A DNA stretch of 64,000 bases. It comes from Hyphomicrobiales bacterium. GTDB taxonomy: Bacteria; Pseudomonadota; Alphaproteobacteria; Rhizobiales; Xanthobacteraceae. The notes beneath the pieces were generated by a model. The model worked only from the letters and a program-made list of their open reading frames with translations. It was not told where the DNA came from and did not search any database. Of this stretch, positions 50,755-58,877 are shown in pieces. The position numbers and the translations under genes are program-made. Each line of letters begins with the position of its first letter. The first letter of the stretch is position 1. Location of the stretch: contig WHTM01000001.1 in NCBI GenBank assembly GCA_009377755.1, forward strand, positions 124,001 through 188,000, given 5' to 3'.

Positions 50755-50923
50755 CAGCTTCTATCGATCATCATGGCGCAGCCGGTGGAAACGCACAATG
50801 GCGCAATCCACCAAGCGGGCTGGCGCAGGCGCCCAAGACCGCCCATGCGTTCGATGGCAGAGTCATGCGGTCTGCGCGGAGGGGACCCTGCTCAGGGCAA
50901 CCTGGACCGGATTCCGGTCTATC

Positions 50924-51013
50924 CGTTCGTCCCCGCGAAAGCGGGGACCCAGAGCAGCAGAGCGAGGAACTCGCCGTGTGGCCCTGGATTCCCGCTTGCG
51001 CGGGAATGAACGG
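50924..51013. repeat. Palindrome pair (cccgcgaaagcggg family)
   Basis: cgttcgtccccgcgaaagcg and ttcccgcttgcgcgggaatg in inverted arrangement. It is related to 33189-33268 and lies in the 305-bp gap before the first beta-helix gene. Confidence 0.8.
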
Positions 51014-51059
51014 AATATTCGCTAGGGCGGCGAGCCCGGCGTGCCTCGGGAGGAACCGG

Positions 51060-51806
51060 ATGCGAAATCGTGAGGCAAGGACATTTGCGGCAATCTTGGC
51101 GCTCGTCGCGCTGTCGGCAGGCCCGGCGACCGCGCTGGACGGCGAGGTGCTTATCAGTCAGGGGGCAGCGCTGGCGGGCGGCATCACGCCGAACGACGAT
51201 CCGGGATTTCCGGTCACGATCAGCCGGAGCGGCAAGTACAAGCTCAGGGGCAACCTCAACGTCCCTGCGGGGACGCACGGCATCAGGGTCACTGCCAACA
51301 ACGTGACCATCGACCTCAACGGCTTCCGGATTTTCGGCGGTAATCAGGCGATCAGGGGCATCAACGGCATCAATCGTGACGGCCTCACCGTCATGAATGG
51401 GACGATCTCGAACTTCACATCGCACGGGATCGAGACGCGCGCCTACGCCATCATTCAGGACATGCAGATCACCAGCAATGGCGGAATGGGCGTCAAGCTC
51501 GACAATAACGGCCGGGTGCTGAGGAGTACGCTCTCGGAGAACGTCAGCGCCAACATCTTCTGCAACAGCAAGTGCCTGATCGCGCAGAACGTCGTCGCCC
51601 GCTCAGTCACGGAATCGGGCATCGTCCTGCTCACCAACGCCGGAGGCCATCTCGTGCTGGGCAACGTCATTTCGGCGAACCAGCTCTACGGAATCTATTC
51701 GGAGGGTTTCACCGGCTTCGGCAACAACACCCTGACCGGGAACAACCTAGGCGTCACCGGCGTAATCCCGGTGCATCCGAATGTGTGTCAGCCGGCATGC
51801 CCGTGA
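51060..51806 (+). CDS. Secreted right-handed beta-helix protein, paralogue 1
   Basis: A 248-aa protein. The signal peptide RTFAAILALVALSAGPATAL is followed by the shared opening DGEVLISQGAALAGGITPND, then a CASH/beta-helix domain (NVTIDLNGFRIFGGNQAIRG, VMNGTISNFTSHGIETRAYA, LIAQNVVARSVTESGIVLLT). The end HPNVCQPACP has a C-x3-C pair common to all four paralogues. The ATG at 51060 follows gggaggaaccgg. It is likely a periplasmic or secreted glycan- or surface-binding protein. There is no catalytic residue that I can name. Confidence 0.8.
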   Translation: MRNREARTFAAILALVALSAGPATALDGEVLISQGAALAGGITPNDDPGFPVTISRSGKYKLRGNLNVPAGTHGIRVTANNVTIDLNGFRIFGGNQAIRGINGINRDGLTVMNGTISNFTSHGIETRAYAIIQDMQITSNGGMGVKLDNNGRVLRSTLSENVSANIFCNSKCLIAQNVVARSVTESGIVLLTNAGGHLVLGNVISANQLYGIYSEGFTGFGNNTLTGNNLGVTGVIPVHPNVCQPACP

Positions 51807-51827
51807 TTGCCGACCCGCAACGAACCC

Positions 51828-51951
51828 GTGTCCCGGGCGCGCTGCAGCACGCAGTGCTGCTGCGCAGACCCGGGACCGTTCCAGACTCCGCGTTTTGCGA
51901 CGGTCCCGGTTCGGCGGTGCAGCGTTGCACGCTGCACCGCGCCCGGGACAC
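51828..51951. repeat. Palindromic element of the GTA-cluster family, copy 10
   Basis: Outer arms gtgtcccgggcgcgctgcag and gctgcaccgcgcccgggaca, with central gggaccgttcc / gacggtcccgg. It separates beta-helix paralogues 1 and 2. Confidence 0.9.
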
Positions 51952-51970
51952 TCACTCGAAAGAGCGACCG

Positions 51971-52726
51971 ATGACCACTCGAAGCAAGACGATCGCCGCT
52001 TTCGTCGCAGCATCCACCGTCTTGCTGGCGGTCCCGGCGGCGGCGATGGACGGCGAAATCCTGATTGACCAGGCGAAGGTGAACGCCGGCGCCATCACGC
52101 AAGGCGACGCTCCGGGCTTTCCGGCCACGCTGAGCCGGCCCGGCCGCTACAAGCTGACCGGCAACCTCAAGGTGCCTGCGGGAAAGAACGGCATCGAGGT
52201 CGCACAGCACGACGTGACCATCGACCTGAATGGCTTCACCATCAGCAGCAACCCGCCCGGAGAGGCGCCGACCGCAGTTGACGCACAGGATGTCAGCGGG
52301 CTACGCGTCACGAACGGCACAATCACGGGATTCTTTTACGCCATCGTCACGGGCGAACTTGGCGTCATCGAGGACATGAGAATCGTCTCGAGCGGGCACG
52401 GCGTCGCCCTCGAAAAGGGATCCCGAATCCGCAACAGCACCATCGCAAACGGCAGCGCCGCTGGCATCACCAGCTGCAAGCAATGCTTGATCGAGCAGAA
52501 CGTCGTTACCGGCAATGGCCTCTCCGGCATCTCCGTCGCCGGAGGATCGGTCCTCGGCAATGTCATCGCGGGCAACGGAGATTACGGACTGGTGTCCAGC
52601 ACTGGGGATGCTATATGGGCGGGTTACGGCAACAACCTTCTGTTCGGAAACAATGGCGGCAACGCGCAGGTTTTCGGGCCCGCCTTCCAGCTGCACCCCA
52701 ACGTCTGCCAACCGGCATGCCCGTGA
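51971..52726 (+). CDS. Secreted right-handed beta-helix protein, paralogue 2
   Basis: A 251-aa protein. The signal peptide runs IAAFVAASTVLLAVPAAAM. The opening DGEILIDQAKVNAGAITQGD is followed by PGFPATLSRPGRYKLTGNLK, the beta-helix rungs (HDVTIDLNGFTISSNPPGEA, CLIEQNVVTGNGLSGISVAG, GYGNNLLFGNNGG) and the terminal HPNVCQPACP. It is 164 bp after paralogue 1 with a palindromic element between. Each of these genes may have its own promoter. Confidence 0.8.
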   Translation: MTTRSKTIAAFVAASTVLLAVPAAAMDGEILIDQAKVNAGAITQGDAPGFPATLSRPGRYKLTGNLKVPAGKNGIEVAQHDVTIDLNGFTISSNPPGEAPTAVDAQDVSGLRVTNGTITGFFYAIVTGELGVIEDMRIVSSGHGVALEKGSRIRNSTIANGSAAGITSCKQCLIEQNVVTGNGLSGISVAGGSVLGNVIAGNGDYGLVSSTGDAIWAGYGNNLLFGNNGGNAQVFGPAFQLHPNVCQPACP

Positions 52727-52739
52727 CCTCCGCCAGCCG

Positions 52740-52767
52740 GTAGGGCGGGTTTCAAACCCGCCCCTAC
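52740..52767. repeat. GTAG-headed palindrome (gtagggcgggttt type)
   Basis: gtagggcgggttt / aaacccgcccctac, a perfect-stem palindrome with GTAG-like ends, between paralogues 2 and 3. Confidence 0.75.
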
Positions 52768-52801
52768 CCACGCGGATCAATGGACCGCAGGGAGGGAACC
52801 G

Positions 52802-53566
52802 ATGTCTTTGGCTATCAACTTCGCAAAGGCACTGGCAGGCCTCCTGTTGCTGGCGACACCGGCTGCGGCCGTGGACGGCGAAATCCTCATCGACCAGGCG
52901 AAAGTGACCGCCGGCGGCATCACGCCCGGCGACGACCCCGGCTTTCCAGCGGTGCTGAGCCGGCCCGGCCGCTACAAGCTCACCAGCAATCTCAACGTGC
53001 AAGCGGGCACGAACGGCATCGACGTCCGCCAGAGCGATGTAACCATCGACCTCAACGGCTTCACCATCAGCACCAGCCCGTCGACTCAGGCGGCGTCAGG
53101 AGTGAGCTTGGGGTCCGGAGCCGGAAATGGGCTCCAAATCAGCAATGGCACGATCACCGGCTTCTCACTGAGGGCCATCCACGCATTCGGCGAGCGCAAC
53201 GTCATCGAAAATATGCGCCTGGTGTCCAATGGAAGTGGCGTCCTCACCGGGCATGGATCGCGGGTACGAAACAGCACGATCGCAAGTACCGGGGGCTTTG
53301 GCATTTTTTGCGGTACCAATTGCCTGATCGAGCAGAACGTCATCAGTGGGAACGGCACAGGAGTTCTCTTTGACCCCAGCCCTTTCGGCAGTGGACTGGT
53401 GCTCGGAAACGCGATCGTCTCCAACAGACTCCGCGGATTGGAGTCCAGCGGCCAGCGCATCGGCTACGGCAACAATATCCTCTTTGGCAACAACGCCGGC
53501 GGGTCGCAGGTCTCGGGACTGGTCGATCCGCTCCATCCCAACGTCTGTCAGGGCGCATGCCCATGA
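52802..53566 (+). CDS. Secreted right-handed beta-helix protein, paralogue 3
   Basis: A 254-aa protein with signal peptide LAGLLLLATPAAAV, the opening DGEILIDQAKVTAGGITPGD, then PGFPAVLSRPGRYKLTSNLN, beta-helix rungs (SDVTIDLNGFTISTSPSTQA, MRLVSNGSGVLTGHGSRVRN, STIASTGGFGIFCGTNCLIE) and the terminal HPNVCQGACP. ggagggaaccg precedes ATG 52802. It has the same architecture as its neighbours. Confidence 0.8.
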   Translation: MSLAINFAKALAGLLLLATPAAAVDGEILIDQAKVTAGGITPGDDPGFPAVLSRPGRYKLTSNLNVQAGTNGIDVRQSDVTIDLNGFTISTSPSTQAASGVSLGSGAGNGLQISNGTITGFSLRAIHAFGERNVIENMRLVSNGSGVLTGHGSRVRNSTIASTGGFGIFCGTNCLIEQNVISGNGTGVLFDPSPFGSGLVLGNAIVSNRLRGLESSGQRIGYGNNILFGNNAGGSQVSGLVDPLHPNVCQGACP

Positions 53567-53585
53567 GCGCCGCACGGAAGAGCCT

Positions 53586-53610
53586 GTAGGGGCGGGTTTG
53601 AAACCCGCCC
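53586..53610. repeat. GTAG-headed palindrome (gtaggggcgggttt type)
   Basis: gtaggggcgggtttgaaacc then cgccc, between paralogues 3 and 4. It is a near copy of 52740-52767. Confidence 0.75.
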
Positions 53611-53641
53611 ACGGGGATGAACGGACCGCATGGAGGAACCG

Positions 53642-54421
53642 ATGCCTTCGGCCATCAGCTTCGCAAAGACACTGGCAGGCCTCCTGTTGTTGGCGACGCC
53701 AGCTCTCGCCGTGGATGGCGAAATCCTTCTCGACCAGGCGCGCGTGAACGCCGGCGGCATCACGCCCGGCGACACGCCGGGCTTTCCGGCGACGCTGAGC
53801 CGGCCCGGCCGCTACAAGCTGACCGGCAACCTCAAGGCGCCTGCGGAGAAGGACGGCATCGAGGTCGCGCAGCACGACGTCACGATCGATCTGAATGGCT
53901 TCACGATTTCCGGCGCGCCCTCGACGACAGTGGTGGCCGGAGTGCTGGCGCTCCCGGTGGGGGGCGGGGTGATGGCCCAAAGACTGAGAGTACGTAACGG
54001 CACCATCTCAGGATTCGCAGCAGGAGACGATGGATACGGAATCGCCGCCGGCTGGTTTGCAGTCATCGAGAATATGCGGATCATCGGCAACAGCATCGGC
54101 GTGTCCGCCGCCTATTCCAGGGTGTCGGACAGCACGATCGCAGGCAACCACTTTGCCGGCGTGGGTTGTTTCGGATGCCTGCTTGAGCAAAACTTGATAT
54201 CGCTCAACTTTGGTTATGGGGCTATCGTTGGAGAAGGCGACAGTGTGCTCGGAAATCTCATCGTTTCGAACCTGTATGAAGGCTTATTTTGCTCGGGGAC
54301 ATGCGGTTACGGGAACAACCTCCTGTTTGAAAATAATGGCGGCGGCCCGCAGGTCGCAGGGTCGGGTTTTTTCCCCCCACCCCCGCTGCATCCCAACGTC
54401 TGCGATCCGGCCTGCCCGTAA
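53642..54421 (+). CDS. Secreted right-handed beta-helix protein, paralogue 4
   Basis: A 259-aa protein with signal peptide LAGLLLLATPALAV, the opening DGEILLDQARVNAGGITPGD, then the shared PGFPATLSRPGRYKLTGNLK segment. Rungs include HDVTIDLNGFTISGAPSTTV and RVRNGTISGFAAGDDGYGIA. A proline run (FFPPPPLHPNVCDPACP) precedes the shared end. ATG 53642 (ggaggaaccg upstream) was preferred over ATG 53630 because it aligns with paralogue 3. Its 5' end closely resembles that of paralogue 3, suggesting recent duplication. Confidence 0.8.
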   Translation: MPSAISFAKTLAGLLLLATPALAVDGEILLDQARVNAGGITPGDTPGFPATLSRPGRYKLTGNLKAPAEKDGIEVAQHDVTIDLNGFTISGAPSTTVVAGVLALPVGGGVMAQRLRVRNGTISGFAAGDDGYGIAAGWFAVIENMRIIGNSIGVSAAYSRVSDSTIAGNHFAGVGCFGCLLEQNLISLNFGYGAIVGEGDSVLGNLIVSNLYEGLFCSGTCGYGNNLLFENNGGGPQVAGSGFFPPPPLHPNVCDPACP

Positions 54422-54467
54422 GCCTTACCGGGCGGCTGGGGGCAGAGGGTAGACCAAGGAGCGAGCG

Positions 54468-54542
54468 CTACCCCTTCACCAGCACCGGGCCGGTGCCCTG
54501 CGGGCGCTCGCCCTCGCTCATGATGCCGAGGCGCTTGGCGAC
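54468..54542 (-). pseudogene. Divergent purC 3'-end remnant
   Basis: On the minus strand, 25 codons read VAKRLGIMSEGERPQGTGPV then LVKG and stop, the C-terminal end of SAICAR synthetase. It differs from the intact purC ([19 protein letters not shown]), so it comes from an older or different purC copy. It abuts the Uma2 stop. Confidence 0.7.
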
Positions 54543-54543
54543 C

Positions 54544-55125
54544 TCAGCCGGCCAGACCCGTGCCGCGGTAGATTTCCGAGAGCGGCAGCGAGACCTCGAT
54601 CGCTGTCAGGTCCAGCGACTCCTCAGGCCGGTTGAGACGCCGATCCGGGAACCGCGAATTGCGACCGAACGCAACGACCTCCACGGCATCCTGCGCGATC
54701 ACCACGTACTGCATCAGCGACGGCAGCCCCATGTAGGCATTGCGCTTCCAGCGGAGATCGCGGTCGCGCGTCGACGGCGACAGGACCTCGAAAGCAACGA
54801 TGATGTCATCGCACGCGCGGCTGGCAAGATCGCGCTCAGCCGCCTCGCGTGGCCGCACCAGCACATCAGGCTCGGGCAAATCGCTGTCTGACACTCTCAC
54901 GCCGATCCCGGGAATCGCGGTCCAGGATCGCAGCTCCTGCCGTTCCAGCGCGCCCAATAGATAGATCAGATTGGCCACGATCCGCTGATGAAAACCGCTT
55001 GGCGTCGCATGCAAGACCGGCTCCCCCTCGATCAGCTCCCACTTCTCCTCGCCCGGCCGCGCGTCCGTGAAGGCGAGAAATTCCGCAATCGTCATCGGCG
55101 CCGGATTGAGCGGGGGGACGCCCAT
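54544..55125 (-). CDS. Uma2 family (DUF820) PD-(D/E)xK endonuclease-like protein
   Basis: A 193-aa Uma2 protein. It has MTIAEFLAFTDARPGEEKWE then LIEGEPVLH, LPEPDVLVRPREAAERDLAS, DDIIVAFEVLSPSTRDRDLR and MQYVVIAQDAVEVVAFGR. Acidic positions of the PD-D-ExK-like core (PDVLV, FEVLS, RDRDLRWKR) are present. Function is uncertain: the fold is nuclease-like and genes are often mobile. It lies between two purC-derived sequences, 3 bp from the intact purC stop. Confidence 0.88.
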   Translation of the reverse strand: MGVPPLNPAPMTIAEFLAFTDARPGEEKWELIEGEPVLHATPSGFHQRIVANLIYLLGALERQELRSWTAIPGIGVRVSDSDLPEPDVLVRPREAAERDLASRACDDIIVAFEVLSPSTRDRDLRWKRNAYMGLPSLMQYVVIAQDAVEVVAFGRNSRFPDRRLNRPEESLDLTAIEVSLPLSEIYRGTGLAG

Positions 55126-55128
55126 GCG

Positions 55129-55896
55129 CTAGCCCTTCACCAGCACCGGGCCGGCGCCGCGCGGCGGCTCGTTCTCGCCCACGATGCCGAGGCGCTTGGC
55201 CACGTCGGTGTAAGCCTCCAGCAGCCCGCCGAGGTCGCGGCGGAAACGGTCCTTGTCGAGCTTCTCGTTCGACTTGATGTCCCACAGCCGGCACGAGTCG
55301 GGCGAGATCTCGTCGGCGACCACGATGCGCATCAGGTCGCCCTCCCACAGCCGACCGCATTCCATCTTGAAGTCGACCAGGCGGATGCCGACGCCGAGGA
55401 ACACGCCGGAGAGGAAGTCGTTGACGCGGATTCCCAGCGCCATGATGTCGTCGATCTCCTGCGGCGTCGCCCAGCCGAAGGCCGTGATGTGCTCCTCCGA
55501 CACCATCGGATCACCAAGTTGATCATTCTTGTAATAAAATTCGATGATCGAGCGCGGCAGTTGCGTGCCCTCCTCGAGGCCGAGGCGCTGCGCCAAGGAG
55601 CCGGCGGCGACGTTGCGCACCACCACCTCGAGCGGAATGATCTCCACCTCGCGGATCAACTGCTCGCGCATGTTGAGCCGCTTGATGAAGTGCGTCGGCA
55701 CGCCGATGTCATTGAGGTGCTGGAAGACGTACTCCGAGATGCGGTTGTTGAGCACGCCTTTCCCTTCGATCACCTCGTGCTTCTTCGCGTTGAACGCGGT
55801 GGCGTCGTCCTTGAAGTGTTGAATCAGGGTTCCCGGCTCCGGTCCCTCATACAGGACCTTGGCCTTGCCTTCGTAAATGCGACGGCGGCGGCTCAT
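55129..55896 (-). CDS. purC: Phosphoribosylaminoimidazole-succinocarboxamide synthase
   Basis: SAICAR synthetase of purine synthesis, 255 aa. Signatures are [40 protein letters not shown] in the form [23 protein letters not shown] and [16 protein letters not shown]. The start ATG 55896 ([13 protein letters not shown]) fits the family. The longer frame from 55926 does not. The 3' third is duplicated at 49457-49772. This copy is complete and probably the functional one. Confidence 0.95.
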   Translation of the reverse strand: MSRRRRIYEGKAKVLYEGPEPGTLIQHFKDDATAFNAKKHEVIEGKGVLNNRISEYVFQHLNDIGVPTHFIKRLNMREQLIREVEIIPLEVVVRNVAAGSLAQRLGLEEGTQLPRSIIEFYYKNDQLGDPMVSEEHITAFGWATPQEIDDIMALGIRVNDFLSGVFLGVGIRLVDFKMECGRLWEGDLMRIVVADEISPDSCRLWDIKSNEKLDKDRFRRDLGGLLEAYTDVAKRLGIVGENEPPRGAGPVLVKG

Positions 55897-56144
55897 GGGG
55901 GTGTACCGTGGCTTGTGAAAGTCCATTGTGCCGAGGCTCCGAGTGCGATTGCGAGGTCGGCGGCGGAACCGGCGGCGCGCTACTCATGAAGAAACGTAAG
56001 CGGCCTCACCGGTCACATCGGCAACCTAGCCGATCGGCGATGGCAGCACAATCGACATCCTCGGTCCACGCACACGCGCAAAAGGTCGGATGTGATTCGC
56101 CATCATATTGCCTTGACCATGGCCACTCGCTATGCAAGGCGCCA

Positions 56145-56208
56145 CGATCGGCGCAATGGCGCCACCTTTGCAACCCCGATCGGCGCAACAGCGCCGCCTT
56201 TGCAACCC
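56145..56208 (+). repeat. Two tandem 32-bp units upstream of DUF1476 gene
   Basis: cgatcggcgcaatggcgcca...tttgcaaccc and cgatcggcgcaacagcgccg...tttgcaaccc lie next to each other, 20 bp before the DUF1476 start. Each contains ggcgc..gcgcc. They may be regulatory. The rest of the 330-bp gap 55897-56228 shows no gene. Confidence 0.7.
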
Positions 56209-56228
56209 ATTGTCGAGGATTAATCATC

Positions 56229-56552
56229 ATGACGACGTTCGACAAGCGCGAGGAAGGCTTCGAGAAGAAATTTGCGCACGATGAGGAGCTGCGCTTCAAG
56301 GCGACGGCGCGGCGTAACAAGCTGCTCGGCCTATGGGCCGCCGAGAAGCTCGGGCTCAGCGGAACCGAGGCCGACGTCTATGCCAAGGAAGTCATCATGG
56401 CCGACTTCGAGGGCCCCGGGGAAGAGGACGTGTTCAGCAAGATCCGCAAGGACTTCGACGCCAAGAACGTCGAACAGTCGGACCATCAGATCCGCCGCAC
56501 CATGAACGACCTGATGGAGCAGGCGATCTTGCAGATCAAGGCCAGCGGCTGA
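56229..56552 (+). CDS. DUF1476 protein (zeta-type ATP synthase inhibitor)
   Basis: A 107-aa helical protein, MTTFDKREEGFEKKFAHDEE then LRFKATARRNKLLGLWAAEK. Alphaproteobacterial members of this family act as the zeta inhibitor of F1-ATPase, with an N-terminal inhibitory helix. The stop overlaps the start of the aldolase gene (TGATG). Confidence 0.9.
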   Translation: MTTFDKREEGFEKKFAHDEELRFKATARRNKLLGLWAAEKLGLSGTEADVYAKEVIMADFEGPGEEDVFSKIRKDFDAKNVEQSDHQIRRTMNDLMEQAILQIKASG

Positions 56553-57328
56553 TGCCCGCGTCGTTCTCGCTCGCGCGGCGACTGCGCGGCGGCGAAACGG
56601 TCTATACCGGCTGGTGCGGCCTCGCCTCGCCGCTCGTCGCCGAGGCGCTGGCGCGCGAGGGCTTTTCCGCGGTCACCATCGATCAACAGCATGGGTTGTG
56701 GGACACCGCCGCGACGGTGAGCGCCATCGCGGCGATCCATCTCGCCGGCGCCGCGCCGATCGTGCGGGTGCCGCTCGCCCAGTTTCCCACCGTCAGCCGC
56801 GTGCTCGACTTCGGCGCCGAAGCCGTGATCGCGCCGCTGATCAACACGCCGGCCGACGCGAGGGCGTTCGTCGCCGCCGCCAAGTTCCCGCCGCTCGGCG
56901 AGCGCAGCTGGGGGCCGCACCGCGCCATGACGCTCGGTGGCATGGCCGACCCGCGGGCGCATCTGCGCGAGGCCAACGATCTCACGGTCGCGATCGCGAT
57001 GATCGAGACGCGGGCGGCGCTCGACAACCTCGATGCCATCCTCGCCACGCCCGGCATCGACGCGATCTTCGTCGGCCCGTCCGACCTGTCGATCGCGCTG
57101 AGCAACGGGATTGTGCTCGACCCGCATTCGCCCGACGTGGAGCGCGCGCTCGACCGGATCGCCGCTGCTGCGCAGGAGGCCGGCAAGGTTCCCGGCGCCT
57201 ATTGCCAGAACGCCGAGCGCGCGGTCGCGCTTGCGCGCCGCGGTTTCCGCTTTCTCGCCGTCGGCAGCGATCTGCAGTTCCTGCGCGCCGGAACAGCCGG
57301 GCAGCTGAAGACGATCAAAGGGCAATAA
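56552..57328 (+). CDS. HpcH/HpaI family aldolase
   Basis: A 258-aa class II aldolase-like protein. It has FSAVTIDQQHGLWDTAATVS, then PIVRVPLAQFPTVSRVLDFG and AIAMIETRAALDNLDAILAT with the metal Glu, and IDAIFVGPSDLSIALSNG with the metal Asp. The family cleaves 2-oxo-4-hydroxy acids to pyruvate or oxaloacetate and an aldehyde. The ATG overlaps the DUF1476 stop, so it is translationally coupled. The substrate is unknown. Confidence 0.9.
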   Translation: MPASFSLARRLRGGETVYTGWCGLASPLVAEALAREGFSAVTIDQQHGLWDTAATVSAIAAIHLAGAAPIVRVPLAQFPTVSRVLDFGAEAVIAPLINTPADARAFVAAAKFPPLGERSWGPHRAMTLGGMADPRAHLREANDLTVAIAMIETRAALDNLDAILATPGIDAIFVGPSDLSIALSNGIVLDPHSPDVERALDRIAAAAQEAGKVPGAYCQNAERAVALARRGFRFLAVGSDLQFLRAGTAGQLKTIKGQ

Positions 57329-57337
57329 CCTCGCGGC

Positions 57338-57474
57338 GTTCCCCGCACGCGCTGCAGCGTGCAACGCTGCTGCGCAGATGCGGGGTCCCGGTTGCTTTGC
57401 CGGGCGACGAAGGAAGAAACCGGGGTCCCGGTTCAGCAGCGCACCGCTTCGCGCTGCGCTGCGCCCGGGACACG
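57338..57474. repeat. Palindromic element of the GTA-cluster family, copy 11
   Basis: gcggcgttccccgcacgcgc and gctgcgctgcgcccgggaca ends, with a centre pairing gcggggtcccggttgctt with gaaaccggggtcccgg. It lies between the convergent aldolase and flavin monooxygenase genes. Confidence 0.85.
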
Positions 57475-57479
57475 AGCGG

Positions 57480-58811
57480 CTACCGCCGATACCGGCTCTT
57501 CGGCCGAGGCAGCCCGAGGTGCTCGCGCAATGTCATGCCCTCGTATTCGCTGCGGAACAGGCCGCGCCGCTGCAATGCCGGCACCACGAGATTGCAGAAA
57601 TCGTCATGCGCGCCTGGGATGTACGGCGGCATCAGGCAGAACCCGTCGCACGCGCCCTTGACGAACCACTCCTCCATGTAATCGGCCACCCTGGCCGCAC
57701 TGCCGTGGATCGCATTCTTGCCGCGCGCGCCGGCACACCACGCGCCGAGCTGGCGAATGGTGAGGTTCTCCTTGCGCGCCTTCGCGACAATGCCGTCGTA
57801 GTGGCCGCGGCTGCCGCCCGCGCTCGGCGCAAGGTCAGGCAGCGGCCCGTCGAGCGGATACGGCGAGAGATCGACGCCGCCGAGCATGGTCGACAGAATC
57901 TCGCGCCCGACGATCGGATGCACCAGCGACTGCAGATGCTCATGGTCGGCGCGAGCTTCGGCATCGGTGGGCGCCACGACGACGCTCAGTCCAGGCAGGA
58001 TCTTCAGATGCTCCGGATCGCGTCCGTACTGACGCATGCGGCTCTTGACGTCGTCGTAGTAGCTCTTCGCCGCTTCCAGCGTCAGATGCGGGCTGAAGAT
58101 CGCCTCGGCGAACTCGGCGGCGACCTCCTTGCCCTCCTCCGACGCGCCGGCCTGCACGATCACCGGCCAGCCTTGCACCGGACGCGGCGCGTTGAGCGGC
58201 CCAGCCACCGAATAGTACTTGCCTTGGTAGTCAAGCACGTGGAGCTTGTCCGGTTCGAAGAACAGCCCGCTCTCAGCGTCGCGCACGAAAGCATCATCGT
58301 CCCAACTGTCCCACAGCCCGGTGACGACCCGGACGAACTCGCCGGCGCGCTCGTAGCGCACCGCGTGGGAATCGACGGAGTTGCGGCCAAAGTTGCGCGC
58401 CTCGCCCATCTGCACCGAGGTCACCACGTTCCAGCCGGCGCGACCGTTGCTGATATGGTCGAGCGAGGCGAACTTGCGGGCGACGTGGAACGGCTCGTTG
58501 TAGGTGGTCGACGCGGTCGCCACCAGGCCGATGCGCTCGGTCACCATCGCCAGCGCCGACAGCAAGGTCAGCGGCTCGAAGTGGGCGACGAACTGCACTG
58601 AGCGGCTGAGCGCATCCATGTGCGCCTCGCGCGTCGCCACGCTGTCGGCGAGGAAGATCATGTCGAACTTCGCGCGCTCGGCGGTCTGCGCGATCTCGAC
58701 GTAGTGGCGGATGTTGACGTGGGCGTCGATCTGCGCGCGCGGATGCCGCCACGAGGCGACGTGATGCCCCGTCGGGTTGAAATAAGCCGCAAGGCGCATC
58801 ATGGCGCTCAT
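57480..58811 (-). CDS. LLM-class flavin-dependent monooxygenase (NtaA/SnaA/DszA type)
   Basis: A 443-aa luciferase-like monooxygenase using FMNH2 from a partner reductase. Signatures are AYFNPTGHHVASWRHP, then RAKFDMIFLADSVATREA, RIGLVATASTTYNEPFHVAR and KFASLDHISNGRAGWNVVTS, with C-terminal DGFCLMPPYIPGAHDDFCNL. The family acts on nitrilotriacetate, EDTA, dibenzothiophene or sulfonated compounds. The start is ATG 58811 or 58838. No reductase gene is next to it. Confidence 0.9.
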   Translation of the reverse strand: MSAMMRLAAYFNPTGHHVASWRHPRAQIDAHVNIRHYVEIAQTAERAKFDMIFLADSVATREAHMDALSRSVQFVAHFEPLTLLSALAMVTERIGLVATASTTYNEPFHVARKFASLDHISNGRAGWNVVTSVQMGEARNFGRNSVDSHAVRYERAGEFVRVVTGLWDSWDDDAFVRDAESGLFFEPDKLHVLDYQGKYYSVAGPLNAPRPVQGWPVIVQAGASEEGKEVAAEFAEAIFSPHLTLEAAKSYYDDVKSRMRQYGRDPEHLKILPGLSVVVAPTDAEARADHEHLQSLVHPIVGREILSTMLGGVDLSPYPLDGPLPDLAPSAGGSRGHYDGIVAKARKENLTIRQLGAWCAGARGKNAIHGSAARVADYMEEWFVKGACDGFCLMPPYIPGAHDDFCNLVVPALQRRGLFRSEYEGMTLREHLGLPRPKSRYRR

Positions 58812-58877
58812 GTGGGCGTTTCCCAATTGAAAGGTCATTGCGACTGTAGCCCGGATGGAGCGTCGGCGAAATCCTGG

